Assembly (NCBI GenBank): GCA_000708835.1
Contig: DF236950.1
Location: forward strand, 101,355-165,354
Reading direction: 5' to 3'
Length of the DNA: 64,000 nt
Source of the DNA: Klebsormidium nitens
Taxonomy: Eukaryota; Streptophyta; Klebsormidiophyceae; Klebsormidiales; Klebsormidiaceae
Notes under the pieces: model-generated
The model's input: only the letters and a program-made list of their open reading frames with translations
The model's database searches: none
Told to the model about the DNA's origin: nothing
Program-made: the position numbers and the translations under genes
In this document: positions 22,736 through 33,800 of the stretch, in pieces
Layout of the letters: each line of letters starts with the position of its first letter
Numbering within the stretch: position 1 is the first letter of the stretch

Positions 22736-25592
22736 ATGACAGTCCTAGCGCTCGCTCTTGACACAGCGTCCGCTTACCCTCTGAAGCATTCAGGAGTGCG
22801 AGTGGGCCTCGCATCGGTGGACGCGTTTCTCGACGCCCTCGTCTGGCTGCTCCCGGTTTGGACCTCCCTAGCTGCGGGTCTGGTTGTGGGTTGGAGCTGG
22901 AAACCTACCTGGGTTACTTCTAGCACCCTCTTCTCTGCTCTGCGCAGCAGGACTAGGCTAGTGTGGACGACGCCCCCTGGGTTTGGGGCAAGGAGGGTCT
23001 GGTTAGCCTTGACCGCCCTAGCAGCGTTTCCAGCCCTGAGGGCAGGATGGAATAAGTATTCCATGTGGATGTGGCCGCGGGCGGCGCATGAGGTGGAGGC
23101 TCAGCAGAGCGAAGCGGTTTCTCAGGCGGGGTTGGGCAGGTGGTTCCGATGGGTGCTGCCACAAGATGGAGGGGGTCACAGCACCCCAGCAGCGGAAGCA
23201 GATGTTGTGATTGACACCGCTAGTCAGAGGTAAGGAAGTCTGCAGGTTTGCCCTTATTGTGAATCCTGATGCAATTTTGGATGTGTTGGGCAGAAGCTTG
23301 CTGGTTGAATAGTCCTCCTGCTGCTGCTTCCTACTTTGACTGTCTAGTTTGCAAGTTTCTGTTTTGAAGGGAATGTCTAGGATCTGTCTTTCTCGGGCAA
23401 GTATTTTTCTAAGGTCCTCTGTGGTCGATCGCAAGGTGCTCTGAGCTTGTTGTGGATTTGATTATTTGGCAAATTTATCAGGGAGGGCATGATGGTTTGA
23501 CCAAATATGTTCCTGTTCTCTCTAGGGCCCGCCGGGAGCAGTGTGCTGTGACCGACGAAGATGTGGAGAATTTCCGGCAATTGATTGAGGGAGAGCACTT
23601 AGGGCCAGCCTGGCAGAAGATGATGGAGAAGGAGGCGGGAAAAATGACTTATGTCGCCTGGAGGCGCGACACGGAGGTAGGTCACAGTACTGCGCTTTGG
23701 TCTTCACAAGTTTTCAGAGGTCGGGTTGGCAACAATTGCATGCCCTTCCGTAGACTTGGGCTTGTTGCTGCTCTGGTTGACCTCATTCATCTTGATTGAG
23801 GGCCTGATTAGCCAGGCCAGAAGATCTTCTGCAGTTTGCATTGGGCAAGGGCAAGGAATATGGGCAAGGGCAATGCTGTGCTTGTTGATTCCCTTTCTTT
23901 TGTTCTAACAACATTCACAGTGCTGTCCTGCGAGTGAGCTGATCAGCATGTGCACTTTGAGCTTGCGGCCGAGAGGGCTGTCCAAGCTTAGCCTCCTTTT
24001 CCTTGCGCCAGTCAACCAAGTCTTGGGGCGGAGTTGTAGTGCCCAAATGTTCTGAAGATATGCTGCATCTTTCCTCATTCTGAGCAATCATTGTTTGATG
24101 CAGAACGGCCCAACACAGTACCGGAGTCGGACGGTCGTTGAGGACTGCACCCCGGAGCTGATGCGGGACTTCTTTTGGGATGACGAGTTCCGCATGCAGT
24201 CCCAATGGGATGACATGCTGGCTGATGCTTCCATTCTTGAGGATTGCCCGCAGACAGGGACGCAGGTCGTGCGCTGGGTGCGCAGAGTGAGTCTCAAAAT
24301 GTGCTGCCACCTCTCCCCTAGATTAGCATTGCTCTGGGGACCTCAATCCTGCCCCCATAGCTTCTGGCTCTTGCTGACTTTGTGTGGATTGCCCTTTCTT
24401 GTTTCCTGGGTGAAGCATAGGTTGGGTGCCACTGTATTGTTGCAAGCTTTTGACATCCAGGTTAGGAGAAAGTTGCGCCCCGCTTATGGACTGAGTTTTT
24501 CGCTGTATGGATTGAAGTTGTTCCCTTTACTTTTGAACTCCATGGAGTCTGGCCACTTAGAATGTATCCAGCAATGCAGTCCCAGCATGGCATCGTTGCA
24601 TCAGGTAGCTTCAGCAATGTGGGATCTGAGATAAATTTCTGACAGTCTCTTGCGTGTCTGCAGTTCCCCTTCTTCTGCAAGCCCCGGGAGTACGTCTTCG
24701 GGCGCAGGATATGGGAGGCAGAGAACAGCACCTACTACTGCATAACGAAGGTGAGAGTTGATCATGAGACCGGCCCCCCTCTTCAGGCCAGCTTTGCACA
24801 CTGTTTCTTTGGACTTGGCACCTCTTGTTGTGCATGTAACACACTTCGCTTGAGGGCTAGTGAGCAGTTTGCTTATTGAAACCATTGAGTTGACCCCCAA
24901 ATGTCCGAGACAGGTGTCCAAATCTCACTTGCAGCAACATTCCGGGTCTCAGTATCTTCAGTTGTTCCAGATTGAAGTGCACTCTGGAACACGCTGCCAA
25001 GCGATTTGAGAGCAAAAGGTTTCTCAAGGATTCAGTGCCTGACGTACATCCCCCATGTCTGCAGAGCATTGACGACTCGCGCGTCCCAAAAAAGAATAAG
25101 CCGCGGCGGGTGGACGATTTCTGGTCGTCCTGGCGCATCCGCCCCACGATGGCCAAGGACGGGAGCAGCATGACAGCGTGCGAGGTCATTCTGACGCATT
25201 GGGAGGAGATGGGCATTCAAAAGGACGTCGCCAAGCTGGGGATCAAGCAGGGCATGTGGAACGCCGTCAGAAAGATCGAGCCCGGCGTCAGCCAGTATGC
25301 GGGCGCGCGTGCTGCGGGGCAGCCCCTGTCGCGCGCCGCGTCGTTCGCAAACATCACCACAAAGATCCGGTCGGACAGTTCCCCGGAGGACAGTCCGAGG
25401 TCGGTGTTGCCCGGCACTTCCTCCGGGGGGGAGGCTTTTACTGAGGTACAACAAAAGGGGGGGAACAAGAAGCTGGGCCTGGCCTTGATCGCCGGGGGGG
25501 CGATGCTGGCGTTCGGAATGCCCGTTGTGGGGCAGGTGGCGGGAGCGGGCCTGGTAATGAAAACTGTGAAGAAGGTGCGGAACCGGGGTTAG
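22736..25592 (+). CDS. START-domain lipid-transfer protein, membrane-anchored
   Basis: Five-exon model of about 480 aa: 22736-23229, 23526-23676, 24104-24286, 24664-24750 and 25065-25592. All introns are GT-AG and in phase. The START domain (roughly residues 170-430) closely follows the plant PCTP-like START family. Landmarks are VTDEDVENFRQLIEG, GPAWQKMM, MTYVAWRRDTENGPTQYRS, DFFWDDEFR, WDDMLADASILEDCPQTG, FPFFCKPREYVFGRRIWE, YYCITK, NKPRRVDDFWSSWRIRP and IAKLGxxQGMW-like AKLGIKQGMWNAVRKIEPG. START domains bind a single lipid in a hydrophobic pocket. Hydrophobic segments near residues 30-55 and 85-105 precede the domain, and another lies near the C-terminus (LALIAGGAMLAFGMPVVGQV), so the protein is probably membrane-bound; which membrane is not shown. 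An extra Ser/Pro-rich linker of about 50 residues sits between START and the last hydrophobic segment. The start at 22736 is the first ATG of the open frame. Confidence 0.93.
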
Positions 25593-27848
25593 ACCCAAGT
25601 AAGAAGTTCCGAGCGGGCAATTCGAAGGACCCCCAGGCGAGGACGTACAATGCAAGCGGAGCGCGACAAAACGCTGTAGCACTACGCACGACATCATGCA
25701 GACGTTACAGGTTGAGCCGGCTTTTAAATGGGAGCCTGGGCGAGGTGTTAGTTTTCTAGTAGGTTGAGGGTTTGGCGTCAGGACGACCGTGCACGGTGGG
25801 CAGTTTAGATCTCCCCTGGTGGTCTTGTGGAAAGGACTGGATTGACGCGTCATTTGAGTACTGATTGTAAACTAGGTTGAGGCTTATGGTTGAAAGCGGC
25901 AGCGCTTCTTGTGACTCCTGCAATAAGGGTAGTCAATGGCATCGTACAGAGAAAGCCGCACATTTAGGCAGGACTCGGAGTTTCACGCTTAACAGCTCCT
26001 GGAGTCGCCAGTTGTTCTATCGGGGGTTACGAAAGTAGTTGAATCGCACCTGCCTCCCTCAGTGAGTTGATTGATTAAGGTCAGCAGGTTTTGGAGTCTA
26101 GCATTCATTCAGTTGCTGATCATGCAGAAGTGAAGACAAGTTGGAACCAGGGTTGTTGTAACAAGATTTTGTCTAGCTGCCGTCAAATTGAGGTTGTTGA
26201 GAGGTCTTTGTTGAAGCCTTGCACTGTCAATGTCTGGAACACAAGCGACACTTCTCGATTGTTGTGGATTGGCTTCTGAAGGTCGATTCACGATCTTTCA
26301 GTTTGGAGCGTATTGCCAGTGGTGCGCTTGTCCTTGACCAAGATTTGGTATTACATGCACCATGCAGCTGTGAAGAGTTTTGGCGGCATAAGTAACCTGT
26401 TGTACGGATCCTATAGCATTTTAGAGGAGCTGGCCGCCAGCTAGATTGCATGAGGCTTTCTCTGTTCACGCTGTTGCGTATACGCTAGTATTGATCGATC
26501 CAACTGTAACGTGCGCGTCGGACGGTCGACTGCTTTTAGAGGTAGAGCTACGAGCCAGGCCACAATATACGGCATACTTCTCTATACAGCCTTTCAACAC
26601 TGCAACAGTGAATCTCACTCTATACTCTTAGCGGGCCCTTAGTGTTGCAAATGCAAGGACAGGCCTTAACTAAAACAGATACGCAATTGTCGAGTGCTAT
26701 TTTTACTAGACTCAGGCTGAGTCCTCNNNNNNNNNNNNNNNNNNNNNNNNNNNNNNNNNNNNNNNNNNNNNNNNNNNNNNNNNNNNNNNNNNNNNNNNNN
26801 NNNNNNNNNNNNNNNNNNNNNNNNNNNNNNNNNNNNNNNNNNNNNNNNNNNNNNNNNNNNNNNNNNNNNNNNNNNNNNNNNNNNNNNNNNNNNNNNNNNN
26901 NNNNNNNNNNNNNNNNNNNNNNNNNNNNNNNNNNNNNNNNNNNNNNNNNNNNNNNNNNNNNNNNNNNNNNNNNNNNNNNNNNNNNNNNNNNNNNNNNNNN
27001 NNNNNNNNNNNNNNNNNNNNNNNNNNNNNNNNNNNNNNNNNNNNNNNNNNNNNNNNNNNNNNNNNNNNNNNNNNNNNNNNNNNNNNNNNNNNNNNNNNNN
27101 NNNNNNNNNNNNNNNNNNNNNNNNNNNNNNNNNNNNNNNNNNNNNNNNNNNNNNNNNNNNNNNNNNNNNNNNNNNNNNNNNNNNNNNNNNNNNNNNNNNN
27201 NNNNNNNNNNNNNNNNNNNNNNNNNNNNNNNNNNNNNNNNNNNNNNNNNNNNNNNNNNNNNNNNNNNNNNNNNNNNNNNNNNNNNNNNNNNNNNNNNNNN
27301 NNNNNNNNNNNNNNNNNNNNNNNNNNNNNNNNNNNNNNNNNNNNNNNNNNNNNNNNNNNNNNNNNNNNNNNNNNNNNNNNNNNNNNNNNNNNNNNNNNNN
27401 NNNNNNNNNNNNNNNNNNNNNNNNNNNNNNNNNNNNNNNNNNNNNNNNNNNNNNNNNNNNNNNNNNNNNNNNNNNNNNNNNNNNNNNNNNNNNNNNNNNN
27501 NNNNNNNNNNNNNNNNNNNNNNNNNNNNNNNNNNNNNNNNNNNNNNNNNNNNNNNNNNNNNNNNNNNNNNNNNNNNNNNNNNNNNNNNNNNNNNNNNNNN
27601 NNNNNNNNNNNNNGAGGTCGTTCGTCTAGCGCAGAACTCACATGTCCTACCTCGAAATATTTGCTAGTCCCAAATCGGACTATCAAAATTGCAGATGCAC
27701 GTGAACACGGCCCCCGATGGCCCTCACATCATTCCCCGCTCAACGCTCAATGCTGAACTCGCATCCGACAACCTGTTACAGCTCGGAGCCTTTGAGAGTC
27801 GTGCTCCCGCCTGTGTTTTCAACACCACAATGCTCCAACGAATCAAGA
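25593..27848. other. Convergent intergenic stretch with assembly gap
   Basis: This lies between the 3' ends of the START gene and the TPC1-like gene. Sequence on both sides of the gap is noncoding by eye. Anything inside the run of N cannot be assessed. Confidence 0.6.
26727..27613. other. Assembly gap (run of N, about 887 bases)
   Basis: The bases are all N. Both flanks are noncoding. The true gap size is unknown, and any long open frame across it is an artefact of reading N as coding. Confidence 0.99.
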
Positions 27849-30800
27849 CTACCTTAAGGCCTCGATCTCTTTCGCGAGCAACGAGCCCCGCGACTCGAGA
27901 TCGCCTGGCTGGCCCCGCCTCCGCAGGCTCTCCTGCAGACTTAACTGCCGCAATTCGTTGCCGCCTAGCATGTGATCCATAACCTGCTGGAACCGGTCGC
28001 TCGGTTCCACTTCGACGGCCTTGCCGCGGAACCCGAGCCGCAAGTCGCGCAACTCGTTCCCGCCACTCTCGGCAAGCTCGGTCTCAACGTAGTACGCATC
28101 GAAGACGAAGCCAATAAATACGTTCATGATGAAAATGGTCCTGCAAGGAAAGGCCGCTCAAGACGTCAAGGTGCAGGACTCAGAAATGTAGGCGCTTGTC
28201 GGGCGGAGGTTACACCATGCATGGCGATGGTTTCATCGATGCTGCGATTTGAGCTGAGATGGAAGTGAGCCTGCGAGAGGAGCAAGGAAAGGATGTCAAA
28301 AGAAACGTGAGCCAGAATTGCCAGGCTGCTGCGGGTGGAGGTGCAACCGAGCGAGCTGCCTCTGCCTTAAATCAATGAAGAGACTTGCAACCAGGTGGGC
28401 GGTTAATGGTGCGGACGACGGTGCACGGAGTAATACGGAAGGAACTAGAAGGGGGCCGGAGCTCACCCGAGGATCAGGAAGCTGATGAAGTAGACGCGGA
28501 TCCAGGCGGTGTCGTAGATGCGCCCCGCGATGGTGAGCCACACAGAGAACAGGCTGCTGTTGAGCCACTGCACACACGTGGGCAGGCTGCTGGTTGGGTT
28601 GGGCAACCGTCACGACAGTACACGGAGAGTGTTCGCAGCAAACCCCTACCGTTTCAATCTTACTCTACTTCTCGCAAGAAGAGAGGGTAGAATAAAACAG
28701 AAAACGGTACGAAGCGAGCGTACTCCAGCGAACTGCATCACAAGCTGCCACAGCCGTCTATGTGAGATGTCGTTCACGAAGACTTTCATTTGAGCGCAAA
28801 GGCCATTGCAAAAGGGTCTTGCGCTCTCTCTCACCTCAAAGATAAGCACCATCCCCGATGCGTAATCATTGAAATTGTTGGGGCCGTAGCCGGAGTCCTC
28901 ATAACCGGTGCCTGCGGAGTATGGCAGATTGTCTCAAGGATGCGCGAACGAACACAGCGACTTTGGCCACCGACATGCCCCTTACACGCGAGCGCATTAA
29001 GGTCTGAACCGGGACAAGAAAAGCGACTTCAGGCCTTCTTTTTAGGCCTCGAACCTTAAGTACACGCAAAGCACCCTCGAGAAGAATACTTCATTATGGA
29101 CGGTCTGGCAGAGAGTATTCTTATGACTTTCATGAGCAAGTGCCTCTCAGGCAGCATATTTGTTTCCAGAACCAGTCGACGACCCGTTCTTCATCGTACT
29201 TTCCCGGAGTCTAAAGCGGGCACACGTCCGAGCATTCTCCAAAATCTCAGCAAATCTTGAGCGGGGGACTGAATCTGCTGGCAGCCAGCAGCGACCAACT
29301 CGAGGATTCCGAACTGGAGAAAGGCGGTCCACTATGCCGTTTCCGACTAGGGAGGTATTGGCTCAACTTGCTCTAACAGTCAACCCGGCGTTGACTTGCG
29401 AGTCTTTTGATCCCAAACATGACCCATTCCACTTTCAGTGACAAAGCCTCGATCTCGGCATCCTCGAGCACGCGAAAGAGCTCGCCAACCGACCGCAAAT
29501 TTTACTGTTCTGGTGTTCCCGGCTCGAATTCTCTAAGGCCTTTTCGATCCCAAAGTATTAAGTCTGAGAGGGGATTGCGGCCGACCTTTGATGCAGGGCG
29601 CGCCGTCGTAGACCTCCCCCCCGAAGAGCTGGATGCCCATGCTGCAGAAGATTGAGCTGAAGCAGTACGTGACGCCCACCAGCGGCGTCACCACGCGCCA
29701 GAGGCTGAAGAACGACGTCATGATGACGGAGTAGCGCTTCACGGACGTCAGCACGCGCGCGAGGCGCAGGACGCACAGGATCAGCAGGTAGCGGATCCAC
29801 TCCGGCTGAACCAGGCCCGCCACGATCAGCACCTGGGAAGGGGGCGGGGTGTGTGTGGAAAGAGCAGGGAACAACCACACTATTGTCAGTTCCTGCTGGA
29901 GAAAGAGGGAACAACTACACCGGAACCGCGATGCGCAATTAGATTGATACAATTCGCGGGGGGAAGGCAGTTTGAAAAACTCTTCTGGTGCTAGAATGGG
30001 CAAAGGGCAAAGGGCAAAGGGCTGTCTGGCCTCCTGCGAGAAGGAGATGGACGAAGGGGTGGCTGAAGGGCCCTCCAAGGCACGCGGACCGAAAGTGCAT
30101 AACAGCTCCGGGTCGTGACAGCAGTCGTGACAGCTTGGAAGCAACAGCACAGCAGCTGCGCCCATTTGGGCTGAGAAAATAGCAGCCAACGCAGAGGAGG
30201 ACACTTCCAAGATGAGTAGACCTATGCTCTTTGCTGCGATCTGTGCATCGCGCCAGACGGGCTTGAAGAGATTCACGCAGCCTCTTCAACACCACCAATC
30301 GAATCTTGAATCGACGCTGTACGCAAGCAGAATTTTAAAACCATCAGTAGAGACAAGTAGTCATGCAACGCCTAGATTGCGCGGCTGGCTGGGCGCTACC
30401 TGCGTGACGACGATTCCGAGCGTGACGAGGCAGTCAAATTTGTTGGCGGCGGTGCGCCAGTAGTGGCGCGCGCCCTCGGCCATAATCTTTGCCAGCATCT
30501 CGGCGAGGTACAACAGCCCGAAGCCCATCTCGATGCGCAGCCATTGCGCCTGCAGCCTGCGGGGAAGACGGAACTGTTCCTTTGGGTGGATTCAGCAAAG
30601 CTCTTACTTTGGCATGTATTTCCAAGCTTTGCTATGGTGAGAAGAGGAGGCCTTTGTCCTCCCTTTCGGCGTCGCAGAGTGCGAAGAATGAATTCTTGCT
30701 CATGGACAGTTCCAAGAGTCTGATTTCGTTGGTATAGGAAAGGCCTTGCTTTCATTGATTTGCTTGATAACAAAGGACGTGACTTTAGCTGGGCGAAAAG

Positions 30801-33800
30801 CACGTACCCGTGAAGATCTCGGAAAGGCCCCCAAGTGATCCCCACAGACATGGTCTCGCCTGCTGTCACACAACGGACGCAACTTTTTACAGCGGGGCCA
30901 CACTGCATGAGATCTGAAACGAGCGCACTGCTTCCAGAAGGGCGCAGTTGACGTCACCTCTGGTCGCCCGTGACGTCAGCCGCGGACTCGATCATGATGA
31001 CGAGCGCCTGCAGGACGAGGACCGCGTGCACGATGTGCTGGAAGGCGCGGCTGCGGACGAAGTCCTTGAATGCGTCGTAGCGCGCGGAGGTGAAAACGTC
31101 TGCGAGAGAAAGAACAAGGTGAGACGCGCTGGAAGGCGATAACTGGTGTGAAACTTGGTTGCACACTTGCGCCAAATTTCACGTAAATCTTGATTCTGGG
31201 GAGTAATTCAAGAGCCCAGAAGGGGATCGAGACGGACTAGCGACAGCGGTTGGAGGGGTTACTCAGCTGTTGAGTGGATCACTTGCAAGCAGAAAACTCG
31301 CAGGAGCAAGTCGCGGAAGCAGAAGGTGGGCGAAAGGAACACCCATTAGCAGGTTTGCGTGCAGCAGGTGCTTTCGGGGCCGAACGAGCGGACGGATGGG
31401 TGTGTCATTGCGGCGCGGGGTAGCCAGTGGTCGACGCACGAGGATTCAGAACCGCTTTACACAGTTTTTAGAAAACAGATTTCTACGTTAGGCTGCTACG
31501 GTTCTCTTGGCTATCCTTAGCCAGAAACACAAAAGAAGCCAGGTCATACGAAGACGGGTTCCCGAAGCATGATTAAGCAAGAGGGTTAGCGAGGTGGAAG
31601 TATCATTAAGGAAGGCAACTCCCCAACCAAGTCAAGCACCCGCAACGGCGGTCCGGGAGCCGACAGTGGGTAAAGGAGGCGGTTAGGGGAAGCGAACCCA
31701 CCCGGAAAGAAGACTTCTAGTAAAGTGGGCTCGTCCAGCGGTACGAACCGGAGCCGCACCGCGACGCACATGTCCAGAAACTCTTCCTCGGTGATGCGGT
31801 TGTCACCCGAGTCGTCCAGCGCCAGAAAGATGTGCTCGATGTCCGCCTCGTCGAAGTGCGGGAAGTTGCGGTACTGGTTCAGGGCTATCAACAGCTTGCT
31901 AATCTGGCGGGAAAAGGGTCGAGGGGATGGGCTGGCAGATACGCGGCAGAAAAGATTGGTCGCTTCGGCGGACGAGGACCCTGCTCTCGCGCTTCACGTT
32001 CAATGGGTATGGAAGACTTGAAGTAGCGTTTGAAGCAGAAGGCTTCATCCAAGGTTTTAACATTTTCTTCTCCTGGCTTCTGCTTTGCAAATTCGCGAAG
32101 TCTCGACGGCGTCCCTTGAGCGAACCCTGAGAGAGAAGGGGATCCAGATGGTTTGGAGTTAAGTCCGAACCCCTGACATACAAGCGGATTCAGCGAACCA
32201 GAGTTGCGTCACGGGGGTAACACTCAAGTCATGAAACCTTGGAAACGCCGACATTATTCTCGAATTGAAAAGCGGCTCATGCGTTGAGTTCAAAACTCAA
32301 CCCTCTGGGGTGCTTTTCGACAGTCGGCGCTTGCTTTTCCCAACATCCTCGTCGATAAATCACTATGAAGGTCCTTCAATGCTTCATCAAGTCAAATAAT
32401 AAAAGCGCGCACAAAGCATCAGAAGTCATAGAAAAATACCTTGAATGAACTCGTGATCCTATCAAGCGAATGATGACCGACAGTATTCCAGAAAAGAAGG
32501 AAACGACGATCGTAGGTACAACCAAAGAAACTAGACCTAAAAGCATCGGGGAATTGACTATTCCAGTCGGTGCAAGCCCGGTACGGACTTGATGGCTGTC
32601 GAGGTAGCCCCGCTTGCGCTCGTCGAGCGTTTGGAAGGCCGCCTGCAGAATCTTGTTCCGCGCCAGGTACGCCTTCTTGTACTCCTTGGCCAGGCTGTTC
32701 TTGTACCCGTCGTACACCTGCGCGCGCGGGAGTGACGTCAGCGGACCCCCGCCCGGTGACCCGGCAGCCAGACCTTTGCATGTCACGACATTCGGTCGGT
32801 TTGAACAGGCAAGCCGGTGGCACAATTGCGAGCCGTGTTTGGTTTGTTGATTGGCAGGAAGGGAACTTGGGGAAGGACGTAGACCTTGCTAGGACCCTGG
32901 ATTTAGAGCCCGGATAGGAGGACAGGCGAGCTTAATCTCGACAAATCACGGCGCAGTCCTCGGTCGCACAGCGTGCAGACACGGGAGGTGATGAAAGTGC
33001 CCCACTCCTTACCACGGCGAATATCAGACTGAGGAAGAAGTTGCACGACACGAACTCGAACGCTGCAACGCAGAGAACGGTATGAGGCACTTTCGAGAAG
33101 AGCTCAAGGTTTCAATACTTCCATGAAGCCGCAGATGTGTGCTTTCCCGGGCTATAGGAACGACGCGTTTCCGCTGTGCGGCCTCACTTTTCCGGCCGTT
33201 TTGAAGTCGCTACAGGCAACCCGCTACAAGCCCTCACACAATTTCTAAGCATAGCAGGCTCGGCGTGGCTACGAAGCTAGCGCATTGGGAGAGTTCAGAC
33301 CCTGTTGCCGTCTGGATTAGCCAAACGAGACTTGACTTTGCATGCGGTCTGACTGTCCGAGACGCGCTTAGCGAACTGACGGCAAAGGAAGTGCATGTAC
33401 GAAAGCTTGGATTTCCTGGCACATCAAAGGAACACGGGCTTTCGAATTTACTCATGAAGATGAGCCCCGCGGCGCGATTGTCGTTGAAGGCGGGCATCCA
33501 GAAGTCGGGCAGGTTTTGCGCCGTGAACATGCCGATGATCAGCTCGTTCAACGTGGCGCGCCAGGACTTGAAGTACTTCTCGCCCTGCAGGGACCCATCA
33601 GCAGAGCCCTTGACAGTCAACGCCTCCAAATCGAAAGATAAGGTCAAAGTTCGTTCCATGTCGCGGATTGTCAGATCGTCCGTGTTAGATTGCGCGTCGA
33701 CCGAAAACCTACTTGGCTTCCAGTCTTGCCTTTGTCGTACCGACAGGTAGGGGATACGGTGCTTTTCAAGCCGTATTACTTCTAGGGTATGTACCTTAGA

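Noticed and set aside
26642-27686. Long open frames on both strands across the N run
   Set aside because: They exist only because N codons are not stops. The real sequence is unknown.
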